Of a stretch of 64,000 nt of DNA, positions 32,218 through 40,421 are shown one piece after another. Location of the stretch: contig NZ_NGFO01000016.1 of NCBI RefSeq assembly GCF_002149015.1, forward strand, positions 62,001 to 126,000, given 5' to 3'. Position numbers and translations under genes: made by a program. This stretch comes from Gordonia lacunae. GTDB lineage: Bacteria > Actinomycetota > Actinomycetes > Mycobacteriales > Mycobacteriaceae. The notes below the pieces were generated by a model. It had not been told where the DNA came from, did not search any database, and worked only from the letters and a program-made list of their open reading frames with translations. Position 1 is the stretch's first letter, and each line of letters starts with the position of its first letter.

Positions 32218-32242
32218 GTAACACTAGTCAGAATAAAGTAAC
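32218..32242. promoter_or_regulatory. Island operator candidate (VOC / isomerase divergent promoter)
   Basis: GTAAC and GTAAC with exactly 15 bases between. Read on the minus strand the right arm GTTACTTTATTCTG nearly equals GTAACTTTATTCCG at 40397. It lies 19 bases before ATG 32262 and 54 bases before the VOC start. Confidence 0.7.
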
Positions 32243-32261
32243 TAGACGAGAGGGTGGGACC

Positions 32262-33149
32262 ATGACGTCGACACGCCTCGTCTCGCTCGCGTCGTTGTCC
32301 GCCCTGGCGGTGCCGCCGCCGCGGTTCATCGAATACGCGGCGGCCGGGGGATTCGACGCGGTCGGGGTACGCGTGTCCGATCGGCCCGGCGAACGCGGAC
32401 ACCAACTCGCCGAGGGGTCGCGTCTGCTCGCCGACACCCTGCTCGCACTGGACGATCACGGGCTGGCCGTACTCGACGTCGAGGTCGTGAAGATCCACCC
32501 GGGTTCGTCGCGATCCGATTGGGAGTCAGTGCTGTTCGCCGGCGCCGCCCTGGGTGCCCGCCATCTGATCGCCACCGTTCTCGACGACGATCGGCGGCGC
32601 GCCGGGGACAATCTCGCCGCACTGACCGAGGCGGCCGCCCAGTACGGACTGCAGTGCTGTCTCGAACCTATGGTGTTCACCGCCGTCCGCGACCTCAGGG
32701 CGGGCCGCATGCTGCTCGACGAGTCGGAAGCAATCGAAGCCGGACTCCTCCTCGACGCACTGCACTGGTCGCGTGCGGGCGGAACCGTCGACGGACTCGA
32801 TGCCGAGGTCGCACGTGGACGAATCCCGTACTGGCAGTTGTGTGACGCCCGAATGACCGGTCCGGCGCGCGACGACACGGCCGCCATGACCGAGGCTCGC
32901 GGCAACCGGCTGCCACCGGGCGCGGGCGTCCTGCCGTTGCGTCGACTGGCGGATGCACTCGGGCTGTCCGCGTCCGTCAGCGTCGAGGTCCCGTCGGCCC
33001 GTGGTGCCGCCGATCCGCGCCGGTGGGCGATCGAACTCGGCACGGCCACCCGCAGGCTGCTGGCCCGCGTTCCGGTCCCGCCCGACGAATACGCCGATTC
33101 CCGCCGGTATCCGGCTCCTGGCCAACACGATTCGAAAGTTCCGTCATGA
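32262..33149 (+). CDS. Sugar phosphate isomerase/epimerase-like TIM-barrel protein
   Basis: A 295-residue protein of the xylose-isomerase-like TIM-barrel (AP endonuclease 2) superfamily. It shows FIEYAAAGGFDAVGVRV near the start, LAVLDVEVVKIHP, GARHLIATVLDDD, the metal-ligand-type LQCCLEPMVF, GLLLDALHWSRAGG and SVSVEVPSA with acidic and histidine ligands in the expected order. Members isomerise or epimerise sugars or act as hydrolases and lyases on cyclic polyols. ATG 32262 follows GAGAGGGTGGG. It overlaps the luciferase-like gene by ATGA, so the two probably act in one step sequence. Confidence 0.75.
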   Translation: MTSTRLVSLASLSALAVPPPRFIEYAAAGGFDAVGVRVSDRPGERGHQLAEGSRLLADTLLALDDHGLAVLDVEVVKIHPGSSRSDWESVLFAGAALGARHLIATVLDDDRRRAGDNLAALTEAAAQYGLQCCLEPMVFTAVRDLRAGRMLLDESEAIEAGLLLDALHWSRAGGTVDGLDAEVARGRIPYWQLCDARMTGPARDDTAAMTEARGNRLPPGAGVLPLRRLADALGLSASVSVEVPSARGAADPRRWAIELGTATRRLLARVPVPPDEYADSRRYPAPGQHDSKVPS

Positions 33150-34123
33150 CCTCACACCCCAAGCGTCCGTTCCGTTTCGCCGCGCAGGTGTACCGATCCG
33201 AGACCGGCGCGCAGTGGCGAGACACCGCTCGCATGGTCGAAGACCTCGGCTACTCGGCCCTGCACGTGTCCGACCACTACATCGGACCCGGCCCCGCGCT
33301 GGACCCCACCGCGCACCGACCGGTCACCCTTGCCCCGATCGCGAGCATGGCCGTCGCCGCCGAGGTCACCGACGAACTGGTGATCGGGTGCCGGATGTTC
33401 TGCACCAGTTACCATGAGCCCGTGGCGCTCGCGAAAGAGGCTGCGACACTGGCGATGTTCGCACCCGGGCGTATCGAGGTCGGGCTGGGTGCCGGCTGGC
33501 TGGGAGCTGAGTACGAGGCGATGGGCGTGCCGTTTCCGCCTGCGCGTGAACGTATCGACCGTCTGGCTGCGACCGTGGAGTTGTGTCAGCAGCAGTTCGC
33601 CGGGTCGCCGATCGACGTCGACCGCGGCGGCGTGCGTGCCTCGGGATTCGCGCCGCTTCCCGTGCCGGAGAAGTCACCGCCCATCATGATCGGAGGCGGC
33701 GCGCGGCGTGTGCTCACCCTCGCCGGTGCCACCGCCGACATCGTCAGCATCAACTTCAACAACCGGTCGGGCAAACTCGGTTCCGACAGCGTGGCGACCT
33801 CGACGGTGGCCGAAACCCACAAGAAGCTCGACTGGGTCCGCGCCGGCGCGGGCGGCCGGATGGCCGACATCGAACTCGAGACGGGCGCCTACTTCATCGC
33901 CATCGACGGAGCCACCGACGTCACCGAGGAATCGCTGTGCGAACGAACCGGTTTCACCTCCGCCGAGCTACGAGCGTTCCCGCATGCCCTCGTCGGATCC
34001 GTCGACGACATCTGTGAACAGCTCGAACAGCGGCGCGAGGAGTTCGGGTTCTCCTACTTCACCATCGGCGACCGGGCTCTGGAACAGTTTGCTCCGGTCG
34101 TCGCCCGCATGACAGGGAAATGA
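33146..34123 (+). CDS. Luciferase-like (probably F420-dependent) oxidoreductase
   Basis: A 325-residue LLM-class barrel. It begins RFAAQVYRSETGAQWRDTARMVEDLGYSALHVSDHYIGPG and contains CRMFCTSYHEPVALAKEAATLAMFAPGRIEVGLGAGWLGAEYEAMGVPF, the standard cofactor-site block, then PPIMIGGGARRVLTLA. This subgroup in mycobacteria and relatives generally uses F420 (TIGR03621-like). It is translationally coupled to the sugar-isomerase-like gene and followed 7 bases later by a zinc alcohol dehydrogenase. A second luciferase-like enzyme lies at 37509. The substrate is unknown. Confidence 0.85.
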   Translation: MTSHPKRPFRFAAQVYRSETGAQWRDTARMVEDLGYSALHVSDHYIGPGPALDPTAHRPVTLAPIASMAVAAEVTDELVIGCRMFCTSYHEPVALAKEAATLAMFAPGRIEVGLGAGWLGAEYEAMGVPFPPARERIDRLAATVELCQQQFAGSPIDVDRGGVRASGFAPLPVPEKSPPIMIGGGARRVLTLAGATADIVSINFNNRSGKLGSDSVATSTVAETHKKLDWVRAGAGGRMADIELETGAYFIAIDGATDVTEESLCERTGFTSAELRAFPHALVGSVDDICEQLEQRREEFGFSYFTIGDRALEQFAPVVARMTGK

Positions 34124-34130
34124 GGAACCG

Positions 34131-35177
34131 ATGAGCACGACGACTGCACCCCGCTATGTCCGGGTGGCCGAGCCGGGAGTGATCGAGACGAACGACGATT
34201 CCGATACGACACCCGGACCCGGCGAGGTGATCGTCGACATCGGATACTGCGGTATCTGTGCGACCGACACCCACGGTTACCAGTCGGCCGGGCTGCCTCC
34301 CGCGGTGTTCGGGCACGAGTGGATGGGCACCGTGTCCGCAGTCGGCGAGGGGGTCTCGCACGTGACGATCGGGCAGCGTGTCGTAGCCGGTGTCGGACCG
34401 GCGTGCGGCGTGTGCGCCCAGTGCCGGGCCGGTCACGCCGACCACTGTGATCTCGCGTTCGCCGAGGCCAATGGCATCTCTCCCGGTGCGGCCGCCCACG
34501 GAGGTTTCGCCGACCGGCTGCGGGTCTCCGCGCGTCGCGCGATCCCGGTCCCCGACGCCCTGTCCGATATCGAAGCGGCGCTGATGGAGCCCGCCACCGT
34601 CACCTACCACGCGGTGCGTCGGGCACGAATCCCGTTGGGTGCCAACGTGGTGATCCAGGGTGCGGGTCCGATCGGTCTCCTCACCGCGCAGCACGCGCGG
34701 GCCGCGGGCGCCGGGCGCATCCTCGTCTCCGAGCCGTCACAGGCACGTCGGGACGCTGCGACGGCACTCGGTTTCACCGATGTGGTCGATCCGTCCGCGC
34801 TCGAGCAGCGCCTCGACGAGGTGACATCCGGGCTCGGCGCCGACGTCGTGTTCGAATGCTCGGGTGTGGCCTCGTTGTTCCAGCCCAGTGCCGAACTCGT
34901 CCGCCGCGGTGGGACATTGGCCCTGCTCGGATATCCCGACACCGATTCGTCGGTGAGCTACGGGGACTGGCAGAGCCGTGAGCTGACGGTCATCGGTTCA
35001 CTCGCGTACACACACTCCGACTTCCTCGGCGCGATGACGCTGGTCGCCGAGGGGCGCATCGACGTCGCATCGATGCACAGCGGGACCATCGGCCTCGGCG
35101 AGCTGGAATCGATGTTCGCCGAACTCGATTCGGGCCGTAGCTCGCACACCAAGGTGCTCGTCGACCCACGGCGGTGA
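34131..35177 (+). CDS. Zinc-dependent alcohol dehydrogenase (MDR family)
   Basis: A 348-residue zinc MDR. The catalytic zinc ligands lie in GYCGICATDTHGY and FGHEWMG. The structural zinc loop reads CGVCAQCRAGHADHC with four cysteines, and the Rossmann motif is VVIQGAGPIGLLTAQHARAAG. Sequence style is closest to threonine/sorbitol-type dehydrogenases. It oxidises a secondary or primary alcohol. It is the last gene of the isomerase - luciferase-like - dehydrogenase operon, and repeat locus C follows. Confidence 0.9.
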   Translation: MSTTTAPRYVRVAEPGVIETNDDSDTTPGPGEVIVDIGYCGICATDTHGYQSAGLPPAVFGHEWMGTVSAVGEGVSHVTIGQRVVAGVGPACGVCAQCRAGHADHCDLAFAEANGISPGAAAHGGFADRLRVSARRAIPVPDALSDIEAALMEPATVTYHAVRRARIPLGANVVIQGAGPIGLLTAQHARAAGAGRILVSEPSQARRDAATALGFTDVVDPSALEQRLDEVTSGLGADVVFECSGVASLFQPSAELVRRGGTLALLGYPDTDSSVSYGDWQSRELTVIGSLAYTHSDFLGAMTLVAEGRIDVASMHSGTIGLGELESMFAELDSGRSSHTKVLVDPRR

Positions 35178-35222
35178 TTCACGCCCAGCACCCTGAGGGG
35201 GCGAGCGTCGCCCCCGCTCCCT

Positions 35223-35348
35223 CATCCGAAAGAGCCACAAACCCACTGGTCCCTGAGGTGCGAGGAGCGATAGCGACGAGCCTCGAAGGGCCTGGTGAGA
35301 CACCGTGCGAGACCCTTCGTGGCTCGCTTCGCTCGCACCTCAGGGAGC
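35223..35348. repeat. Modular palindromic repeat, locus C
   Basis: ATCCGAAAGAGCCAC leads into TCCCTGAGGTGCGAGGAGCG (35250) and the unit closes with CTCGCACCTCAGGGAGC (ending 35348). CTCGAAGGG / CCCTTCG arms lie inside. It is within the 443-base gap between convergent genes and is the same family as loci A, B and D. No gene is seen in the gap; the remainder contains the nested palindrome at 35521. Confidence 0.85.
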
Positions 35349-35520
35349 AGAGGGGGCCGCGGCGATGCAGTTCTGTCGTGGACCGCGAACGACCTGTTTC
35401 AAGGCTGCGAGCCGCACCAGTGTGCGCCGCCTCATCTCCCGGCAGGGAAAGCTGTACCCGCACGCGCGGATGGAGCTCAGCCAGCGCGGTTGTCTCGCGC
35501 GCACACCCGTGGTGACCAAC

Positions 35521-35576
35521 AGACTTCAACTCGACTCCTAGACTTCGATCGAAGTCCATCGGTCGAGTTGAAGTCT
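35521..35576. terminator. Nested palindrome between convergent operons
   Basis: An outer 14-bp perfect inverted repeat, AGACTTCAACTCGA (35521-35534) with TCGAGTTGAAGTCT (35563-35576), encloses a perfect 16-base palindrome GACTTCGATCGAAGTC (35541-35556). It could be a bidirectional terminator or a protein-binding site. It lies 44 bases before the end of the minus-strand SDR gene. Confidence 0.55.
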
Positions 35577-35620
35577 GCCGGTCACCTGCCCGACCGGCGC
35601 ACCCTCGGGGAGCAGGACGC

Positions 35621-36412
35621 TCACCGAACAGCGTTGTCCACCAGGGCACCCGGGGGTACCGTCTGGCCGCTGCCGCAGGTGGCGCCGCCGTCGACGGGGA
35701 TGGTCGCGCCGGTGACGAACGAGGCCAGTGGCGAGGCGAGGAACGCGATCACCTCGGCCACCTCACCGGCGGTGCCCCAGCGTTGCAGGGGAACCATCCG
35801 GCGCAACGATTCGTAACGCTCCGGTGTGTGGACGGCGATGCGTTGCGTCATCCCGGTCTCGATCGGCCCGGGGCAGACGGAGTTGACTCGGATCCGGTCG
35901 ACGGCGAGGTCGATGGCCAGTGATCTGGCGAGATTGACGACGCCGGCCTTGGCGGCGGCATACGGCCAGCGGTGGGGTTCGCCGCCCAGCGCCGTCGCCG
36001 ACGCCGTCACCACCACCGCGCCACCGCCGGACCGCCGGAACGCCGGGATCGCTTCGCGTACACCGAGAACCACCGATCGGAGATTTACGTCGAGGGAGCG
36101 GTCGAAGACGTCGAGGTCCAGGGTCTCGATGGACCCGGAGGCGGGGACGCCGGCGTTGAGGACCAGCGCGTCGAGACGGCCGAAACGCTGCTCCGCCGTC
36201 TCCACCGCGTGCCGGTTGTCGTCGGCCGACGTCACGTCTCCCACGAGCGGGACGATCCGCGGCCGGTCCGCGAAGGCGTCGAGAATCGTAGACGAGTTGT
36301 CCATGGCGACAACCGAACCGCCGCGTTCGACCAGGAGCTCGGTCACCGCACGGCCGATACCCGAGCCGGCACCGGTCACGATGGCGACGGTGCCGGACGC
36401 GGGCTCGGTCAT
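35621..36412 (-). CDS. Short-chain dehydrogenase/reductase
   Basis: A 263-residue classical SDR with AIVTGAGSGIGRAVTELLVERGG, LVLNAGVPASG, the catalytic Ser in VVTASATALGG, Tyr-x3-Lys in PYAAAKAGVVNLA and the C-terminal VTGATIPVDGGATCG. It is expected to oxidise or reduce a hydroxyl/carbonyl pair. It is coupled by ATGA to the zinc alcohol dehydrogenase gene upstream and is the last gene of a four-gene minus-strand operon headed by the second phosphohistidine transferase. The two dehydrogenases in a row suggest stepwise oxidation of a diol or hydroxyketone, but this is inference. Confidence 0.9.
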   Translation of the reverse strand: MTEPASGTVAIVTGAGSGIGRAVTELLVERGGSVVAMDNSSTILDAFADRPRIVPLVGDVTSADDNRHAVETAEQRFGRLDALVLNAGVPASGSIETLDLDVFDRSLDVNLRSVVLGVREAIPAFRRSGGGAVVVTASATALGGEPHRWPYAAAKAGVVNLARSLAIDLAVDRIRVNSVCPGPIETGMTQRIAVHTPERYESLRRMVPLQRWGTAGEVAEVIAFLASPLASFVTGATIPVDGGATCGSGQTVPPGALVDNAVR

Positions 36413-37512
36413 TCGGAGTCCATCTCGATGATCGCCCGGCCGACGATCTCGCCGCGGGCGAGGGCCTGGTAGGCCTCGTCGACGTCGTCGAGCCGGTAGC
36501 GGCGGGTGATCACTCGTTCCGGCTCCACGATCCCACCGGCCACCATGCGCAGCAGTGCGGGCATGTCCCGCCGGGCCTTGGCGCCGTAGGAACCGCGGAT
36601 CTGCAGGCTGCGCCGGACGAGGCGGGCCAGGTCGAGCTCGCCGGGGGTGCCGGCCGGCGCGATTCCCACCACCACGGCGCGGCCCCCGTCGTCGAGGATG
36701 TCCAGTGCGGTGGCAAAGGTGCTCGGATGTCCGAGGGCCTCGAAGGCGACGTCGACGCCGTGGCCGTCGGTCAGCGCCCGTACCTCGGCGACGACATCGG
36801 TGTCGCGCGAGTTCACGGTATGAGTCGCACCGAGTTCCGACACTGCCTTGAGCTTGTCGTCGTTCACGTCGATCGCGATGATCTGGGCGACCCCGGCTGC
36901 CGCGGCGAACTGGACGATCGACGATCCGACCCCGCCGGCGGCCACGACGGCGACACGGTCGGCGAGCCGCAGTTCGGCGTTGGTCACCGCACCGAGCGCG
37001 GTGAACGAACTGCAGCCGAGGATGGAGACCTCGCCCAACCCGACTCCCTCGGGGACGACGAACGCATCCGAGGCGGGAACCACACAGTATTCGGCGAGGC
37101 CGCCCATCGAGTACATCGCGAGCGGACTGCCGTCGGCGCGGGCCAACCGGGTCTCGCCGTCGTAGAGCGTGCCCTTGAGCCGGTTGTGGGCGAAGAACTT
37201 CTCGCACAGGTCGTCCAGTCCACGCGCGCAGTGGCGACAGTCGCCGCACGGCATGATGAAGCTGCACACCACGCGGTCGCCGACGGCGAGGGTGTCGACG
37301 CCCTCGCCGAGTTCCTCGATCACGCCGGAGACCTCGTGGCCGAGAACAGCGGGCGCGGGGAAGTTCACCTCGGACTTCAGCACGTGCAGGTCGGTGTGGC
37401 AGACCCCGCACGCCGTGACCTTGAGCAGGATCTCGCCGCGACGGGGCGTCGGCCGCGGAATGTCCTCGACTGCGAGCTTCGGTGTACCGCCATCCCAGAC
37501 AGCAGCTTTCAT
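36409..37512 (-). CDS. Zinc-dependent alcohol dehydrogenase (MDR family)
   Basis: A 367-residue zinc alcohol dehydrogenase. The catalytic site is VTACGVCHTDLHVL and LGHEVSGVIEE. The structural zinc motif is MPCGDCRHCARGLDDLC, and the cofactor motif is VAAGGVGSSIVQFAAAAGV. The TACGVCHTDLH block is typical of class III/benzyl-alcohol-type dehydrogenases that use NAD or mycothiol-linked substrates. It starts inside the stop codon of the luciferase-like gene and ends inside the start of the SDR gene, so translation of all three is linked. Confidence 0.92.
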   Translation of the reverse strand: MKAAVWDGGTPKLAVEDIPRPTPRRGEILLKVTACGVCHTDLHVLKSEVNFPAPAVLGHEVSGVIEELGEGVDTLAVGDRVVCSFIMPCGDCRHCARGLDDLCEKFFAHNRLKGTLYDGETRLARADGSPLAMYSMGGLAEYCVVPASDAFVVPEGVGLGEVSILGCSSFTALGAVTNAELRLADRVAVVAAGGVGSSIVQFAAAAGVAQIIAIDVNDDKLKAVSELGATHTVNSRDTDVVAEVRALTDGHGVDVAFEALGHPSTFATALDILDDGGRAVVVGIAPAGTPGELDLARLVRRSLQIRGSYGAKARRDMPALLRMVAGGIVEPERVITRRYRLDDVDEAYQALARGEIVGRAIIEMDSE

Positions 37513-38513
37513 GATGCGTTCTCCTTCTGGGGCCGGGCGGTGCCCGTCCCGGACGAGTCGGGCTCCGCGGAGCTGTCCTCGCGCGCGAGCTGGATCAGCG
37601 GCGCCAGCCGCTCGGGCATCCTGGCCCAGTCCTCCGGCGACCGGATGTCGTCGGAGAAATTGCATTCGATGATGAAGTGTTCCGCACCGACCGCCTTCGC
37701 GGTGCCGATATCGACGGCCACGCCGTCGAGTCCCTGTCCGCCGGAGCCCACCGGGTCGGTGGGGCGCTGGAGGTAGGACCGCAGGAAGAGGCGTACGGGC
37801 GCGCGGCCGGCGGGGCGCTGGGCAGCCATGCTGTCGAGCTGGGCGGCCAAGGCGTCGACGGTCCCGCTGCTGGGATTCCAGATGTCGAACAGTGCCGCGG
37901 TGCGGGTGAGACCACGTTCCGACCGCAACCCCGACAGCAGCGGAGGATGCGGTGTCTGCACCGGTTTCGGCCGAACGGTCGACGTCGGGATGGTGAAGAA
38001 GTCACCGTCGAACTCGACGGGGTCGGGACCCCAGCACGCCTGGACTGCCCGGACGAGTTCGTCCATCCGACGCCCACGGGTGCGGGGGTCGACGTCCATG
38101 AGCCGGTGTTCCTCGTCGGACCAGCCGACGCCCAGGCCGGCGACGAGACGTCCGCCGGAGAGCACGTCGAGAGTCGCCAGGCGCTGCGCGAGTTCGACCG
38201 GGCGGTGGTAGCCGGCGACGAGGATGCTGCTCCCGATCAGGGCCCGCCGGGTGCACGACGCGACGAACGCCATGAGCTCGGTCGCCCCGAGGACCGAACG
38301 GTAGGCGGGGTGCACCGCGGTGGTGTGCCGGCCGCCGTAGACGGACGAATTCTGTTCGGAGTAGAAGAGATGCTCTTGCGCCCAGAGTCCGGTGAAACCG
38401 AGTTCCTCGGCGGACACCGCGAAGTCGCGGACCGCCGCGGCATCGACATGCTCGCCCAGTTGGGGAAGCGCGAGTCCGATCGTCGGGCCACCGGACCCGT
38501 CAGTCACTGCCAT
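37509..38513 (-). CDS. Luciferase-like (probably F420-dependent) oxidoreductase
   Basis: A 334-residue LLM-class protein. Blocks include IGLALPQLGEHVDAAAVRDFAVSAEELGFTGLWAQEHLF, SSILVAGYHRPVELAQRLATLDVLSGGRLVAGLGVGWSDEEHRLMDVDPRTRGRRMDE and TPHPPLLSGL. Use of F420 rather than FMN is inferred from family and taxonomy. The final 30 residues are acidic and look disordered. Its ATG shares one base with the stop of the phosphohistidine transferase gene (TGATG), so it belongs to the same operon and may act on the phosphorylated product or its precursor. Confidence 0.85.
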   Translation of the reverse strand: MAVTDGSGGPTIGLALPQLGEHVDAAAVRDFAVSAEELGFTGLWAQEHLFYSEQNSSVYGGRHTTAVHPAYRSVLGATELMAFVASCTRRALIGSSILVAGYHRPVELAQRLATLDVLSGGRLVAGLGVGWSDEEHRLMDVDPRTRGRRMDELVRAVQACWGPDPVEFDGDFFTIPTSTVRPKPVQTPHPPLLSGLRSERGLTRTAALFDIWNPSSGTVDALAAQLDSMAAQRPAGRAPVRLFLRSYLQRPTDPVGSGGQGLDGVAVDIGTAKAVGAEHFIIECNFSDDIRSPEDWARMPERLAPLIQLAREDSSAEPDSSGTGTARPQKENAS

Positions 38514-40267
38514 CAGAGGATCGTCACCGACCCGGTGTTGCCGTCGACCTCGATCATCGCACCGTCCGGGATACGGGCGGTCGCATCCTGAACCGAGACA
38601 GCACAGGGGATTCCGAGCTCGCGACACACGATCGAGGAGTGGGTGATCGTCGCGCCGACGTTCACGACGACGCCGCCGGCGAAGACGAACAACGGGGTCC
38701 AGGCCGGGTCGGTCTGCGGCGCGACCAGGATGTCGCCTTCCTCCAGCTGCTCGGCCTCGTACGGATCGTGCAGGATCCGTGCGCGTCCCCGGGCGATTCC
38801 CGGGGCGCCGCCGACTCCGGAGAGGACATCACCGGGCACCGCGGGGTCCACCCGCTGCCCGGTGCGGCGGGGCCACTGCGAAAGGGGCAGGGGTTCGAAC
38901 AGGAAGAACGGCGGTTGCAGATCGAACAGCGCGAGGTACTGCTCGCGTCGGCCCTTGATGGTGGCCGTGAACGACTCCGGTTCGGCGACGAAGCGATCGA
39001 GCTCGTCGTCGACCAGCATGGTGATGTCGTGGTGGTCGTCCATGATTCCGCGCTCGACCATCCGGCGTCCGAGTTCGTAGAGAGCGGCCCGCATCTCACC
39101 CATGATCTTGACGCACGCGGTCTTCGTGCGCTCCCGCCACGGCATGAATTTGGTGATCGACTTCGCCGCGTTGCGGAAAGCGGTCGCCGACTCGGCGTCG
39201 GGCATCTTGGCGGCGAGCTCGTCGGTGAGTGCGACTCTCTTGTCCTGATTGCGACGCAGGATCAGCTCGGGGTCCGCGTCCGCCGGGCTGTTCCGCATCC
39301 CGTTGATCGCCATCAGCGCCAGTACGGGTCTGGTCTCCCAGCTGTCCGAGCGGATGTCCCACTCGTTCGGTGCGCGCGAGCCGTAGCGATAGAGGAAGTC
39401 GTCGAACTCCTCACGGAACTTCGCGGCGTCGGCGGAGTCGCTCGCGGTGATCGTCTCGAGGGCCGTGGCGAGCCCGTTGTCGAAGATCTCGGTCAACTCG
39501 GGGGAGCCGGCGACGAGACGTCCCAGCTTCCACATCGCATACGACGGCGCGGCCGAGTCCACCCCGCCCAGTCCGCTGAGCAGGTCGCCGAGTTCGTCTG
39601 CTGCTCCGATGCTTTCGAGAAGCTGGCCGGCGACGGCCGGTCCCATCGTCGACAGCGTCGTGGTGACCGGGTGATAGGCGTAGCAGTAGATCAGGTCGGG
39701 GAGCAGTGAGCGCGCGTGCTCGACGAGTTCGGCATCGCTCATCGTGGTCAGATCGGGACGCTGGTCGCGTGCATGGTCGGCGCGGCGCTTGGCCTCTTCG
39801 GCTTCCGGGAACTCATCGGTCGTGAGAGCCCAGGCGGTCTTCTCGGCGAGACCGGCTGTCAGCTCGGCGTTCTCGTCGCCCGGCTTGGGTACGTACTCGG
39901 GGATGTCGGGATGATCGCCCACCCACAGGCTGTTCCACACCGGCACCGTCAATCCCGGGAGCCGGGCACCGTTGAGCTCGGTCATCGAGAAATTCGTGTA
40001 GTGGTAACCGCCGAAGTTGCCGATGATCTGGGGCATCACCTCGTCGATCTCCTCGGCGAGATGCGTACCCAGGTGTTCGACGTAGCCTTCGCGCCATCCG
40101 ATGTTGAGGCCCTTGTTCCAGACCATCGTGACGTTCAGCGGACTCGACGGGTCGGGCAGCACCTCGCCGGCATTGGCGCGTGTGTACACCGGATATCGGC
40201 TGCTGAACTCCCAATCGGTGATCCATCGATCGATGTCGGCCGCCCCCGCGGACTGCTCGTCACTCAT
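38513..40267 (-). CDS. Phosphohistidine phosphotransferase without ATP-grasp (phenylphosphate synthase E1-like), second copy
   Basis: A 584-residue paralogue of the protein at 11319. The C-terminal swivel domain has GAPGIARGRARIL, ILVAPQTDPAWTPLF and the phospho-accepting His543 in GATITHSSIVCRELGIPC. The N-terminal region has SRYPVYTRANAGEVLPDP and PNEWDIRSDSWETRP, as in the paralogue. It has neither an ATP-grasp domain nor a PEP barrel. As I recall, phenylphosphate synthase of anaerobic phenol degraders has a 70-kDa E1 of this make-up and a separate 40-kDa ATP-binding E2; no such E2 is in this window. It heads an operon with a luciferase-like oxidoreductase, a zinc alcohol dehydrogenase and an SDR. 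ATG 40267 follows GAGGAGGAACAC. Confidence 0.8.
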   Translation of the reverse strand: MSDEQSAGAADIDRWITDWEFSSRYPVYTRANAGEVLPDPSSPLNVTMVWNKGLNIGWREGYVEHLGTHLAEEIDEVMPQIIGNFGGYHYTNFSMTELNGARLPGLTVPVWNSLWVGDHPDIPEYVPKPGDENAELTAGLAEKTAWALTTDEFPEAEEAKRRADHARDQRPDLTTMSDAELVEHARSLLPDLIYCYAYHPVTTTLSTMGPAVAGQLLESIGAADELGDLLSGLGGVDSAAPSYAMWKLGRLVAGSPELTEIFDNGLATALETITASDSADAAKFREEFDDFLYRYGSRAPNEWDIRSDSWETRPVLALMAINGMRNSPADADPELILRRNQDKRVALTDELAAKMPDAESATAFRNAAKSITKFMPWRERTKTACVKIMGEMRAALYELGRRMVERGIMDDHHDITMLVDDELDRFVAEPESFTATIKGRREQYLALFDLQPPFFLFEPLPLSQWPRRTGQRVDPAVPGDVLSGVGGAPGIARGRARILHDPYEAEQLEEGDILVAPQTDPAWTPLFVFAGGVVVNVGATITHSSIVCRELGIPCAVSVQDATARIPDGAMIEVDGNTGSVTIL

Positions 40268-40295
40268 GTGTTCCTCCTCATCGCAGTGACAGGCT

Positions 40296-40320
40296 GTATG
40301 TCAAGTCACACTATAGAAAC
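40296..40320. promoter_or_regulatory. Island operator candidate (second phosphotransferase operon)
   Basis: GTATG and GAAAC with a 15-base spacer, 28 bases upstream of the ATG at 40267. A nearby inverted pair GTGAC (40286) / GTCAC (40305), spaced 14 bases, overlaps it. Confidence 0.4.
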
Positions 40321-40396
40321 CGCCGCCTGATGGAAACATGTACAGAGATATTTCTCAGCAGATTGGGCGCAAAGATGTCGTCAGCGGCTACGGGAA

Positions 40397-40421
40397 GTAA
40401 CTTTATTCCGAATAGAGTAAC
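40397..40421. promoter_or_regulatory. Island operator candidate (pyruvate carboxylase)
   Basis: GTAAC and GTAAC separated by exactly 15 bases; left arm GTAACTTTATTCCG. It lies 96 bases upstream of the pyruvate carboxylase ATG and is one of the best matches to the shared site. Confidence 0.7.

Noticed and set aside
35174-35515. Open frames of 70-113 codons in repeat locus C, and similar ones at 9967-10414, 24553-25080 and 56111-56335
   Set aside because: They are made of the palindromic repeat itself, with repeated Arg/Ser/Pro-rich peptides and no ribosome-binding sites.
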